Origin: Flavobacteriales bacterium
GTDB lineage: Bacteria; Bacteroidota; Bacteroidia; Flavobacteriales_F; PHOS-HE28
DNA: 64,000 nt
Direction of reading: 5' to 3'
NCBI GenBank assembly: GCA_020635715.1
Contig: JACJZG010000016.1
Coordinates: forward strand, 1-64,000
Position numbers and translations under genes: made by a program
The notes under the pieces: model-generated
Told to the model about the DNA's origin: nothing
The model's input: only the letters and a program-made list of their open reading frames with translations
Databases searched by the model: none
In this document: piece after piece, positions 1-7,751 of the stretch
Layout: each line of letters opens with the position of its first letter
Position numbering within the stretch: position 1 is the stretch's first letter

Positions 1-1
1 C

Positions 2-139
2 TACCGCTTCTTAGATGCGGCCCCAAGCACCCTTACCGCAAAAGCCCACCGCCCCGCCTACGGCAGCGATGGCGACTACTTCTCCAAGCCGAGCGTGGAG
101 GATGTGGTGGAAAAGGTGCGGGCGATGGTGAACGAGTAG
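2..139 (+). CDS. 3' end of an unidentified protein (partial)
   Basis: The frame is open from the first bases of the window to a TAG at 137-139 and gives 45 C-terminal residues, ending in an acidic, helical-looking stretch (PSVEDVVEKVRAMVNE). Codon use matches the GC-rich genes around it, so I read this as the tail of a real plus-strand gene whose start lies upstream. There is too little sequence to name a family. Confidence 0.6.
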   Translation, partial: YRFLDAAPSTLTAKAHRPAYGSDGDYFSKPSVEDVVEKVRAMVNE

Positions 140-157
140 GTTGGCGCTCCGCGCGTG

Positions 158-266
158 TCGGGATCGCTTCGCGCCTAGCGCTCGCGATGACCGGCTTCGA
201 GTTCCGAACTTCGTTCAAAGTCGGTCATCGCGAGGCCGTGGCTCCGCACGGCTGAAGCGATCCCGA
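158..266. repeat. Nested palindromic intergenic element upstream of a GIY-YIG gene
   Basis: The outer arms TCGGGATCGCTTC (158-170) and GAAGCGATCCCGA (254-266) are perfect 13-bp inverted repeats. Inside them CTCGCGATGACCGG (181-194) pairs 13/14 with TCGGTCATCGCGAG (221-234). The element could fold as a two-stem cruciform or RNA hairpin. It resembles the REP-like palindromes scattered between genes of many bacteria, and it sits directly between the previous gene and the GIY-YIG gene. Confidence 0.75.
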
Positions 267-285
267 TACCTGACTAACGCGAGTT

Positions 286-579
286 ATGGGAAAGACCTCC
301 TGGGTGTACATCATGTCGAACAGGCGCGACGGTGTGCTGTACATCGGGGTGACCAGCGACCTCAAAGGCCGCATTGCCAAGCACAAGAGCAAGCACTACG
401 CCACGAGCTTCACGGCCCGGTACAACTTGGACAAGCTGGTCTACTTCGAGCAGATCGATGGCATCGTGAAGGCCATTGAACGGGAGAAGCAGTTGAAAGC
501 GGGCAACAGAGCGAAGAAGGTGAAGTTGATCGAAGAAATGAACCCGGAGTGGCGGGATCTCTACTCGGAACTACCTTAG
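286..579 (+). CDS. Single-domain GIY-YIG nuclease family protein
   Basis: This 97-residue protein is essentially only the GIY-YIG fold. V-Y-I is at residues 7-9, Y-I-G at 19-21, the conserved Arg at 29 and His at 33, and the candidate metal-binding Glu at 65 or 67 in EREKQLK. This matches the small UPF0213-like class of GIY-YIG proteins, a family related to structure-selective DNA endonucleases; the cellular role of stand-alone members is poorly known. The ATG at 286 places the first motif strand right at the N-terminus, as usual. The DUF2442-like gene follows 6 bp later on the same strand, so the two may be co-transcribed. Confidence 0.9.
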   Translation: MGKTSWVYIMSNRRDGVLYIGVTSDLKGRIAKHKSKHYATSFTARYNLDKLVYFEQIDGIVKAIEREKQLKAGNRAKKVKLIEEMNPEWRDLYSELP

Positions 580-585
580 GCAAAC

Positions 586-954
586 ATGAGCAGCCGCAAA
601 CAAACCGCCACTTCTGCGGCTAAGCCCATCGGCTTGGACCCCATCGAAGCGATGGTCCTGAAGGAAGGACTGCGCATCGTGGATGTGCTACCTTATAAGG
701 ACCTTGATCTGCTCGCCGTCGTACTGAATAGCGGCGATGTGTTGCAAGCACGTCTCTCCGACTTCGACCGGCTGAAGAAAGCCAGTGAGGCACAACTCAA
801 GAAATGGCGGCTGATCGGTGGAGGTATGGGGATCAATTGGGATACGTTGGATGAAGACCTCTCATTGCGCGGGTTCATCCGCGACAGTGTGCAGCACGAA
901 GCGCTGCGAAGGATGACAGTACGGCGGAGCAAAACAACGGTCAAGAGCCGATGA
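586..954 (+). CDS. DUF2442-like small protein
   Basis: A 122-residue basic protein. Residues about 28-98 fit the DUF2442 pattern: a beta strand rich in L/V with a following G-D (LLAVVLNSGDVLQARLSDF), then a conserved tail in which a Trp-Asp segment (INWDTLDEDLS) leads into L-x-x-F-I. DUF2442 proteins are often encoded beside DUF4160 proteins and are suspected antitoxin-like or DNA-binding factors, but no DUF4160 gene is visible here. The C-terminus is Arg/Lys-rich (RRMTVRRSKTTVKSR), which would suit nucleic-acid binding. The family call is by pattern only. Confidence 0.65.
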   Translation: MSSRKQTATSAAKPIGLDPIEAMVLKEGLRIVDVLPYKDLDLLAVVLNSGDVLQARLSDFDRLKKASEAQLKKWRLIGGGMGINWDTLDEDLSLRGFIRDSVQHEALRRMTVRRSKTTVKSR

Positions 955-1036
955 GTGCTGCTCAGGCAGGGTCCTTATTCCTCAGGAGATCCTGCGGCGG
1001 ATTAAAAGACACCCTGTGGCGACTGGAACTTGTCAG

Positions 1037-1618
1037 ATGAGACGGAAAGACTTATCAAGCCATTTAATCCACTTCACAAAGGGCAACAGTAAAGAGGAAG
1101 CCTTTGAGAGACTCAAGACTATTCTCAGGGGTGGATATCTCAAACCGGGAAAAGGAATGATCAGATCATCGGAGGAGTGTGTTTGCTTTACTGAAACTCC
1201 CTTGGAGGCTGTTGCGAGCGGATTCAATGGGAGGTACGGGCAACGCCGATATTCTGACTTTGGCATTATGTTCAGTAAGGAAGCGATATACAACGAAGGA
1301 GGAAGACCGGTTATCTATCAACCTGAAAGCGAGTACACTCAATTGCCGCAGAGTATTCGATACAGACATGTACGGTATGAACCACCGCAAATCGACTTCA
1401 CTTGGGAACGCGAATGGAGACTGAAGTCTGACCTTTACTTCAACCCAGGCGATGCCTACGTCGTGCTTCCAGACGACTCTTGGGAGCAAAGACTACGGAA
1501 CGATTTCGAAAGCGAGCAGAACAATCAGATACTCTTGCACACTTTAATACTTGGGACGCTAGCTGAGTGTATGCGCCAGGACTTTGATTGGCAGATTACT
1601 ATTATCAGCACAAAATGA
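1037..1618 (+). CDS. AbiGi-like / 'HFT' protein, possible phage-defence or toxin-antitoxin component
   Basis: About 193 residues from the ATG at 1037; a GTG at 1016 would add seven residues. I chose the ATG because it puts L-I-H-F-T close to the N-terminus. The order is HFTKG, then an E-A-x-x-R-L-x-x-I-L-R-x-G helix, then CFTETPLEAV, then an E-R-E-W-R motif in the centre. This resembles the AbiGi family (abortive-infection antitoxin) and related DUF2971-type proteins. The gene is visibly richer in A/T than its neighbours, which suggests acquisition by transfer. No obvious AbiGii-like partner is adjacent, so a defence role is inference. Confidence 0.6.
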   Translation: MRRKDLSSHLIHFTKGNSKEEAFERLKTILRGGYLKPGKGMIRSSEECVCFTETPLEAVASGFNGRYGQRRYSDFGIMFSKEAIYNEGGRPVIYQPESEYTQLPQSIRYRHVRYEPPQIDFTWEREWRLKSDLYFNPGDAYVVLPDDSWEQRLRNDFESEQNNQILLHTLILGTLAECMRQDFDWQITIISTK

Positions 1619-1734
1619 ACCCATAATTACCCGGCGCATGACATCTTCCAGACCACCTTGGAACTACCTACGTTTCACCTCAATTCGGCCATTTCTTACT
1701 CGCACTACTATCGCATAAATGTTTAGCGCAAGAA

Positions 1735-2232
1735 CTATTTCTTGGTAAAGAACTTCTTTATCGCGTCTTCAACTGCTTTGTTTGGGAATCCACGGTTAGC
1801 TGATGTTGTTCCAACAAGCATGACCTTGCTTGTTTCGACCTCTATCAATTTACAAGTAAATGACAAGGAAAACGTACTCCAAGTGTTGTCCTTCCAATTA
1901 GCTCGATTCGTTTCAATGGGGTTCGACGTAGAAGCCACGAGAACGTATTGGACCCCGGTGATCTTTCCAACTTCGACTGCTGTTGATTCATCCACAAGGC
2001 CTGACAGCTGGAACTTTTGTTCATCCAGAACTTTGGTGATACTCATCCTGTCGAACACTTCAACTCCGGCATCCATTAAATAGCTGATAATAGCGCCTTC
2101 GGTAATATCTGGCTCATACCCACTTACCCTCACAATTGCCACCTTTTTGCCGGTCATGTCCCTCATCGAGAAACTGTGAACTCCAGTCGACAAAGAGATC
2201 AGTGCAATGGCAGCGACAAGTACTATCTTCAT
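1735..2232 (-). CDS. Secreted CsgG-like protein
   Basis: 165 residues from the ATG at 2232, which begins a clear signal peptide (MKIVLVAAIALISLSTGVHS). The mature part carries KVAIVRVSGYEPDI, a helix, V-E-V-F-D-R and a later D-E-S-T-A-V-E-V-G-K-x-x-G-V-Q-Y-V-L-V-A-S. That arrangement is typical of the CsgG/FlgO-like fold, in which a protein recalls 'identify product, build strand, bind ring'. Classic CsgG is a lipoprotein pore for curli; here there is no lipobox Cys and no curli genes, so a periplasmic or outer-membrane-associated role is more likely. AT-richer than the flanking housekeeping genes. Confidence 0.7.
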   Translation of the reverse strand: MKIVLVAAIALISLSTGVHSFSMRDMTGKKVAIVRVSGYEPDITEGAIISYLMDAGVEVFDRMSITKVLDEQKFQLSGLVDESTAVEVGKITGVQYVLVASTSNPIETNRANWKDNTWSTFSLSFTCKLIEVETSKVMLVGTTSANRGFPNKAVEDAIKKFFTKK

Positions 2233-2408
2233 TCGAAATGGAGTATTGGTGAACTTTGCTAAATCTACTAACCGAATCGCAGCCAAGAACAAGTCTCATC
2301 AACTTTAGACCCGAGCGGGGGCTCCCCTCCAACAACCGCAGCCATCCGTCCGCGCATTTGGCGCAAGACCCTGCGTAAGCCATGAACACCAGTCGTCTCG
2401 ACGTGTGG

Positions 2409-3068
2409 TCACTGCTTTTCCGACGATGCAGCATTCTTGAATCGTTCGTCCGCGATCTGTTGCGGTATCTTCCGCGTAGATTTTGCCGAACGCGGAGGCG
2501 TGTCATTGATGTGATAGATTGTCGTCTTTCGGAGCCAATCAAGATGCATCCGTAGGCTATCCTGCAACATAATGGCAGTATTCAACATCTCATTGATCCT
2601 CTCCTTCTCAGCCTGGACCTCCCTTATTGCGACGTCGGTCATCATCAGGTTATGATCCGACTTGGCGATGTTCTCTTCCGCCTTGCCCACCTGAACAGCA
2701 GCATAAATGGAAACAAGGATCGCGATCAGGCCGAGAACGGAATTACTGATTATTGAAGTTAGGCTGAGTCGGTTCGCATTGATCGCCGCTCGACCTACAC
2801 TTTGGTCGAACTCATCTCTTTGCCTCTGCTTCTGTTTAAAGGCACTGTACCCGCCTGCATAGATCGCCTCGAAGCCCAAGCGGTCCAACCCAGCAAAGTG
2901 TTTCACGAATCGTATGTATCCGTTGACCTGCAAGTAGACGAAGGCCCGTTTAAGCTCCGCTTTCGTTGCATTCAGTGCAGGCAATTCAAACTCGGGCATA
3001 TCGACATAACCATCTTCGTCCGCGTGGATTGCCGACAGTAGTGCGTCATAGATGGTATCTTCCCTCAT
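2409..3068 (-). CDS. Winged-helix-like N-terminus, one membrane helix, coiled-coil protein
   Basis: 219 residues. Residues 1-65 look like a small helical or winged-helix unit ending in Q-V-N-G-Y-I-R-F. A single strong membrane helix lies at about 105-126, followed by a Glu/Ala-rich coiled coil (about 127-175) and a basic tail (TPPRSAKSTRKIPQQ). I recognise no named family. The topology would suit a membrane-tethered sensor or structural protein. A promoter octamer sits 4 nt upstream of the ATG, so the mRNA is probably leaderless and the start at 3068 is well supported. Confidence 0.65.
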   Translation of the reverse strand: MREDTIYDALLSAIHADEDGYVDMPEFELPALNATKAELKRAFVYLQVNGYIRFVKHFAGLDRLGFEAIYAGGYSAFKQKQRQRDEFDQSVGRAAINANRLSLTSIISNSVLGLIAILVSIYAAVQVGKAEENIAKSDHNLMMTDVAIREVQAEKERINEMLNTAIMLQDSLRMHLDWLRKTTIYHINDTPPRSAKSTRKIPQQIADERFKNAASSEKQ

Positions 3069-3072
3069 CCCA

Positions 3073-3080
3073 CGAACTTA
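3073..3080 (-). promoter_or_regulatory. Bacteroidota-type -7 element (TAAGTTCG)
   Basis: TAnnTTYG octamer read on the minus strand, ending 4 nt before the start at 3068. At that distance the transcript would begin at or next to the start codon. No convincing -33 TTG box is seen. Confidence 0.5.
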
Positions 3081-3357
3081 GTAAAGCGCCCTTTCGAATC
3101 GCTCAGGAGGTGACCCCCAAGACCCACCAATGCAGTCAATATGGGCCTTTGGCGGACGACCCTGCGCCACCCGCGAACTGAAGAATACCTCGCCTGTCTG
3201 CGAAGCTGTGCCCAAGCTGCCCTGCTTATCCAGGCGATCGAGCGATAGTATAAGGTAGTATACGAAGGGTTCTCGTGGAAGGTTGTGGTTCGCAGCGCAA
3301 GCGCCTGAACAGAAAGGGCATCCAGGCGATGGGCAAGCCATTTTTCCCAAGGGGAAT

Positions 3358-3735
3358 GTCGCTTACCCCAAGGGAAATGTCGCATTCCCCGACGGAAAAA
3401 TGATCCATCCCTTGGTTCAAGAGACTTTTACCAAGGGAAATGCCGCGTTTCCCAAGGGAAAAATGATCCGCACCTTGGTTCAAGAGACTTTTCCCAAGGG
3501 AAATGCCGCATTCCCCAACGGAAAAATGATCCACCCCTTGGTTCAAGAAACTTTTCCCAAGGGAAATGCCGCATTCCCCAACGGAAAAATGATCCATCCC
3601 TTGGTTCAAGAGACTTTCCCCAAGGGAAATGCCGCATTCCCCAACGGAAAAATGATCCACCCCTTGGTTCAAGAGACTTTTCCCAAGGGAAATGTCGCAT
3701 TTCCCAACGGAAAAATGATCCGCACCTTGGCTGAA
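3358..3735. repeat. 63-bp minisatellite, six units
   Basis: The marker GAGAC (once GAAAC) recurs at 3421, 3484, 3547, 3610 and 3673, exactly every 63 bp. A diverged first unit precedes it and the last unit decays at about 3735. Each unit contains the small palindrome TTTCCCAAGGGAAA and a CATTCCCCAACGG/AAAAATG segment. Because 63 is a multiple of three, reading frames stay open through the tract on both strands, so the apparent repetitive proteins there are not good gene calls. The roughly 280 bp between the upstream gene (3068) and the tract hold no gene I can support. Confidence 0.9.
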
Positions 3736-3836
3736 CCGCCTCTACCTCAGCCCCTTCCCCCTGAGCCCCATCATTGGCCACTTCCAAGAGATCGAGACCT
3801 TTGTACTAGGCGGCGATCCCACCGCCCCACCCAGCC

Positions 3837-5090
3837 ATGGACCAGGACCATCCCTTCCGCCCCGAGAGCCTCATGATGTCGTACGGCTACAAGCCGTCGC
3901 TGTCCGAGGGCGCCATCAAATCGCCCATCTTCCTCACCAGCACCTTCGTGTTCAAGAGCGCCGAGGAGGGCAAGGCCTTCTTCGAGGTGGCCTACGGCCT
4001 GCGCGAACGGGGTCAGCAGGAGGAGCTCGGCCTGATCTACAGCCGGATCAACAACCCCGACCTGGAGATCCTGGAGAACCGCCTCACGCTGTGGGACAAG
4101 GCCGAGGATTGCGCCGTGTTCGAGAGCGGCATGAGCGCGATCACGACCGTCCTGCTCGAGTTCCTCGCGCCCGGCGACCTCCTCGTACACAGCACGCCGG
4201 TCTATGGCGGCACGGACCATTTCATCCAGCACTTCTTGAACAAGATCGGCGTGCACACCATGGGCTTCACCGCCGGTGAGGAGCGCGATGCCCTGATGGA
4301 GCGCATCAAGGCCAGCGGCCTGGGCCACAAGCTGCGCATGATCTACGTGGAGACACCGGCGAACCCCACCAATGCCTTGATCGACATCGCCGCGTGCCGG
4401 ACCGTGGCCGATGCCTTCGCCACCGCTGACCAGCCCGTGCATGTGGCCGTGGACAACACCTACCTCGGCCCGCTCTGGCAGCATCCGCTGGACCACGGCG
4501 CGGACTTCTCCCTCTATTCCGCCACCAAGTACATTGGCGGTCATAGCGACCTGATCGCGGCTGCGGTATGCGGCAGCAAAGCGGTCATCGGCCGGGTGAA
4601 GGCCCTGCGCACCTTCCTGGGCAACATGGCCTCGCCGCATACCGGCTGGATGCTCATGCGCAGCTTGGAAACGCTCAAGGTCCGCATGGAGAAGCAGGCG
4701 GCCAACGCCGCGCACGTGGTCGCCTTCCTCGCTGATCATCCGAAGGTCGAGAAGGTCTACCACCTGAGCCGGATCCCGGAAGGCACGGCGGAACACGAGA
4801 CCTTCCGCCGCCAATGTGCATCGCCGGGTGCCATGGTCTCCTTCGATGTAAAGGGCGGTGAGCCCGCGGCCTTCCGGTTCATGAACGCCCTGAAGCTGGT
4901 GAAATTGGCGGTGAGTTTGGGTGGCACCGAGTCCTTGGCCGAGCACCCCGCCACCATGACCCATGCCGGCGTGGACCCGCAACACCGTGAGGCGATGTCC
5001 ATCACGGGAAAGATGGTGCGCCTCTCCGTTGGTGTGGAGCACCACGAGGACATCATCTGGGACCTCAGGCAGGCGCTGGAGCGGGTGTGA
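3837..5090 (+). CDS. PLP-dependent cystathionine gamma-synthase / methionine gamma-lyase family enzyme
   Basis: A 417-residue member of the Cys/Met-metabolism PLP family. The usual signatures appear in order: YSRINNP (68-74), the cofactor-binding SGMSA (about 97-101), Asp206 in VAVDNTY for the pyridine nitrogen, and the Schiff-base lysine Lys231 in SATKYIGGHSD. The length fits the family. Reactions catalysed range over transsulfuration synthesis and alpha,gamma-elimination, and the sequence alone does not decide between them. The N-terminal region carries a longer Y-G-L-R-E-R-G-Q-Q-E-E insertion before YSR, as in 'cystathionine gamma-synthase family' proteins of Bacteroidota. An octamer-like GACCTTTG lies about 35 nt upstream. 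Confidence 0.9.
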   Translation: MDQDHPFRPESLMMSYGYKPSLSEGAIKSPIFLTSTFVFKSAEEGKAFFEVAYGLRERGQQEELGLIYSRINNPDLEILENRLTLWDKAEDCAVFESGMSAITTVLLEFLAPGDLLVHSTPVYGGTDHFIQHFLNKIGVHTMGFTAGEERDALMERIKASGLGHKLRMIYVETPANPTNALIDIAACRTVADAFATADQPVHVAVDNTYLGPLWQHPLDHGADFSLYSATKYIGGHSDLIAAAVCGSKAVIGRVKALRTFLGNMASPHTGWMLMRSLETLKVRMEKQAANAAHVVAFLADHPKVEKVYHLSRIPEGTAEHETFRRQCASPGAMVSFDVKGGEPAAFRFMNALKLVKLAVSLGGTESLAEHPATMTHAGVDPQHREAMSITGKMVRLSVGVEHHEDIIWDLRQALERV

Positions 5091-5132
5091 ACGGCGCGAT
5101 CTTGGGTCAACATTCTGTCCACTCCACCTCGA

Positions 5133-5633
5133 ATGAAGTTTGAACCGAAGCCGCTCATGTGGTTGTATGGTTTGGTGATACTTGCTGGTATCGTATCCAT
5201 ACTGGACACCTATCTACCCAGCACCCGCACTAAAAGCACCATCGAGCAGGTATCCGAGTTCAGTTCGCACGAAGGAAGCAGGGGTGGCAAAGGACGAATG
5301 AGGTATTGGTCCTCCATCGACTTGAGTAACGGCAAGAACATCTGGACCCAGCGAACAAGCAACAACTTCACTGTCGGTGATACCATGGAGGTGGACCTCA
5401 GCGCCGCTCTCGGCAAGGTGATCCGCTATCGTGGTCCGGGAACCTCTGTAAGACCATGGTACGAGACGGAAGGCGTGAACGAGAATTACCGACCATTCCC
5501 TTTCGCCGTGGTCCTATTCGCCCTATTGCTCTTCTATCCTCGCTGGTCGGATGAGTCACGCTTGCTGCTACGTGGGCTTCTCCTGGTGACCCTGGTGGCC
5601 TGGCTCATCACCCTGGCTGCGACCGGAGGCTGA
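5133..5633 (+). CDS. Small membrane protein, unknown family
   Basis: 166 residues with a membrane helix at about 8-28, a soluble middle (about 30-120) containing a Gly/Ser-rich turn and several short beta-like strands, and two closely spaced C-terminal helices (about 122-138 and 146-163). The layout resembles DUF3592-type proteins, in which a beta domain is held between N- and C-terminal membrane segments, but I cannot confirm that. It starts 42 bp after the PLP enzyme and may be read through from it. Confidence 0.65.
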   Translation: MKFEPKPLMWLYGLVILAGIVSILDTYLPSTRTKSTIEQVSEFSSHEGSRGGKGRMRYWSSIDLSNGKNIWTQRTSNNFTVGDTMEVDLSAALGKVIRYRGPGTSVRPWYETEGVNENYRPFPFAVVLFALLLFYPRWSDESRLLLRGLLLVTLVAWLITLAATGG

Positions 5634-5725
5634 AGCGAGTCGTTCATCTCAAAGCAGCGGAACGGGTCGACATGAGCTTCACCTGGCCGAAAAATCGATA
5701 ACCGAACACGCCGGTCCCTGATGCC

Positions 5726-6313
5726 TCACCCCCTCCCCGTCCGGCAATACCCCTCCGATTCCTCCACCGGCTTCAGGGCTTCCAGGTCCACATCGTTGAA
5801 GCTCTTGCTGGCGCCCCAGTTGAAGATCCGCTCGAACAAGGCCAGTGCCTTCTTGTTCTTGATGCGCTCGTAGAAGTAGACCTCGTGCTCCTTCTCGCGG
5901 ATGCCCATGTCATAGAGCATCCGGTCGTGCGCGGTCACACCCAGCTCATGGAAGTAATGGATCATCCGGAAGTACTCGCACACGTTGCCGCTCTCGAGCC
6001 GCCCCGCGAAGTAGTAAGGCATGAACCAGCCCAGCACATGGCAGGCCGCCGAGATGGTGCGTCCGATGATGTGGAACCGCACTTCGTAGTAGCGTGAGAC
6101 AGGCACCCCGTACAGGTCCATCAAAACCCGCACTTCGCGGCGGTGCTCCCATTCGTCCAGTTCGATGCGATGGATGGCGGCCTTCTCCTCCTCCTTCCTG
6201 ACCGAGGCCGCATGGCCCTGGTAGGCGAAGGCTGCCGCCTTCTCCGCGGAGTAGGCTTGTTGCATCAGCCGCGCCAGCCGCTTGTGCGCCCGCACCCGGG
6301 CCGCGATGTCCAT
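5726..6313 (-). CDS. Ferritin-like diiron protein, COQ7/MiaE-like
   Basis: 195 residues of mostly helix. Candidate iron ligands fall in the classic four-helix order: Glu24 (YSAEKAAAFAYQGH), the Glu54-x-x-His57 pair (DEWEH), Glu107 or Glu113 (RLESGNVCEY), and the Glu140-x-x-His143 pair (REKEHEVYF). This is the pattern of ferritin-like oxidases and hydroxylases such as demethoxyubiquinone hydroxylase. The helix at about 82-103 is hydrophobic and may touch the membrane. Bacteroidota use menaquinone, so a COQ7 reaction is not expected and the substrate is unknown. A weak promoter-like TAACCTTG lies just upstream of the ATG. Confidence 0.75.
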   Translation of the reverse strand: MDIAARVRAHKRLARLMQQAYSAEKAAAFAYQGHAASVRKEEEKAAIHRIELDEWEHRREVRVLMDLYGVPVSRYYEVRFHIIGRTISAACHVLGWFMPYYFAGRLESGNVCEYFRMIHYFHELGVTAHDRMLYDMGIREKEHEVYFYERIKNKKALALFERIFNWGASKSFNDVDLEALKPVEESEGYCRTGRG

Positions 6314-6397
6314 GGCACAAGGTTATACCATCTCGCACTAAGGCCTGGCAAGATCGCGCTTGACGGGTCAGGTTCTGTTTGATCGACTACCAAATGC

Positions 6398-6838
6398 CTA
6401 CTTCCCCACCTCGAAGCGCACGGGCAGCTTGTATTCCATCGGCACCGTCACGCCTTTCACGGTCGCGGGTGTCCAGCGCGGCATGGCCTTCACCACGCGC
6501 AGCGCTTCCTCATTCAACGCGTCGGCACCAGCGATGCCTTCCGCCAAGTGCACCTTGGTCACATCGCCCGCGTCAGTGATGGTGAAGGCCACCTGCACCA
6601 CGCCTTCCTTTCCCGCCTGACGCATGGCGTCGGGGTAACGGAGTTCCTTGGTGAGGTAGGCCACCAGGCCGGCATCACCACCGGGGAACATGGGCGGCGA
6701 CTCCAAGCGAGTTAGCCCACCGTCATTGCTCGGCAAGGTGTCCAGGTGGATGGGCGGTGGCAGCACCAGGGTGTCGCCCTGGGCGAAAAGCGAGGGTCCA
6801 CCGATGATCAACAACAGGGTGAGGAGCGGGCGTATCAT
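6398..6838 (-). CDS. Secreted TonB C-terminal-domain protein
   Basis: 146 residues: signal peptide (MIRPLLTLLLIIGGPSLFAQ), a Pro-rich linker, and a TonB C-terminal domain at about 58-144 (the R-Y-P-D-A-M-R-Q-A-G-K-E-G core, V-x-V-x-F-T-I-T-x-x-G-D-V). Canonical TonB is anchored by an N-terminal membrane helix; here the N-terminus ends in an A-Q cleavage-like site, so the protein may be periplasmic. TonB domains energise outer-membrane receptors, and stand-alone versions like this are abundant in Bacteroidota. Confidence 0.85.
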   Translation of the reverse strand: MIRPLLTLLLIIGGPSLFAQGDTLVLPPPIHLDTLPSNDGGLTRLESPPMFPGGDAGLVAYLTKELRYPDAMRQAGKEGVVQVAFTITDAGDVTKVHLAEGIAGADALNEEALRVVKAMPRWTPATVKGVTVPMEYKLPVRFEVGK

Positions 6839-6862
6839 GTTCCAGGGTTTTGAGAAGTCGTG

Positions 6863-7147
6863 TCAAGGTATCTGATCGTCGGATGGTCGATCCTCATCCG
6901 GAGTGGTGTCCAATATGCCCGGTGCAGGAGGATGTCCCTCTTCGCGTTCGTAGGTCTCCATGGTGCGCGGGTCCACCGCACCTTCCACGTCCTCATCGGC
7001 ACCAGCGCGTGCAGGCGCCTCTTGTAAGGGTCGGTGGCGCTTCCACAGCTCGTTGTCCGTGCGGCCCTCCACCGGATCGGGCGATGCGTTCTCCACGTTG
7101 GGCTCCGGCGTCCCAGCCTGTGGTCGATCGGTCTGTTGCTTTGCCAT
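6863..7147 (-). CDS. Small hydrophilic, Pro/Glu/Asp-rich hypothetical protein
   Basis: About 94 residues from the ATG at 7147 (MAKQQTDRPQ); an ATG four codons upstream is possible. The protein has no hydrophobic segment, is highly charged and looks intrinsically disordered, ending in an acidic tail (TTPDEDRPSDDQIP). It lies in the same direction as the CsbD gene, about 120 bp downstream of it, so it may belong to the same stress-related group. No family is recognised. Confidence 0.5.
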   Translation of the reverse strand: MAKQQTDRPQAGTPEPNVENASPDPVEGRTDNELWKRHRPLQEAPARAGADEDVEGAVDPRTMETYEREEGHPPAPGILDTTPDEDRPSDDQIP

Positions 7148-7214
7148 GCGTGCAGGCATGCCAGATCCCTGCCAAGGATCGGCAAGGAGTCGTTGAGCCC
7201 CATAACGGAAGAAG

Positions 7215-7235
7215 GCCCGGGACCATTCCCGGACC
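7215..7235 (-). terminator. Weak hairpin downstream of csbD-like gene
   Basis: GCCCGGGA (7215-7222) pairs with TCCCGGAC (7227-7234) with one mismatch and a CCAT loop. On the minus strand it is followed by CCTTCTT. It lies between the CsbD gene and the small gene below it. Confidence 0.4.
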
Positions 7236-7269
7236 TACCCCGATCCGCGTTGCGCGTTCAGACTGGCGC

Positions 7270-7479
7270 TTACCCGTGTGTGGGTTTGCCCAAACGCTCA
7301 AGCATCGAATGCACTTCCTCCTTGGTCTGCCCGAGCTTCTTCTGCAGGCGGCCATAGAGTTCGTCCTCCTTGCCTTCCTCGTACAACAGGTCGTTGTCCG
7401 TGAGGTCGGCGTATTCCTGCTTCAGTTTCCCTTTGATCTGGTTCCAGTTGCCTTTCAGCTTGTCGGTCGTAGCGCTCAT
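7270..7479 (-). CDS. CsbD family stress-response protein
   Basis: 69 residues from the ATG at 7479. The N-terminal S-A-T-T-D-K-L-K-G-N-W-N-Q-I-K-G-K-L-K-Q matches the CsbD hallmark (W-x-x-x-K-G-x-x-K), followed by the family's L-T-D-N-D-L and E-G-K-E-D-E-L-x-G-R-L-Q-K-K-L-G. CsbD-like proteins are small, abundant, stress-induced hydrophilic proteins of uncertain biochemical role. A longer reading frame upstream adds 13 residues unlike the family. Confidence 0.9.
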   Translation of the reverse strand: MSATTDKLKGNWNQIKGKLKQEYADLTDNDLLYEEGKEDELYGRLQKKLGQTKEEVHSMLERLGKPTHG

Positions 7480-7727
7480 GTTCGTTGTGTTTGAGGTTCG
7501 ATCCGAGGAACACATCAACCGCGCCGGAAGACGAAGGGCCCGTCATTCCAACGATACCGACCGATGGCCATAACGGCATCGTGGTGCGAGCGCCACACTC
7601 TGTTGCGTAAGTGGGACCTCGTTCAACATCCCCCGACCTGTTCACCAGATCCTTGGCTTTCCAGATCCCCGCACAAGCTGTCCGTGCTCTGTCGTTCGTC
7701 GGGGATCCCGTTCTCGGCCGCACCGGG

Positions 7728-7735
7728 TACATTCG
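7728..7735 (+). promoter_or_regulatory. -7 element (TACATTCG) of the universal stress gene
   Basis: TAnnTTYG octamer ending 16 nt before the ATG at 7752. It lies inside the longer open frame that begins at 7611, which argues for the later start. Confidence 0.6.
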
Positions 7736-7751
7736 CACCAGCCACCTGCCC

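Noticed and set aside
3283..3876. A 197-residue plus-strand frame through the 63-bp repeats
   Set aside because: Frames on both strands stay open because the unit length is a multiple of 3; the end runs into the next gene and no promoter is visible.
7611..7751. Upstream extension of the universal stress protein
   Set aside because: The extra residues do not resemble Usp and contain the promoter octamer, so the start is 7752.
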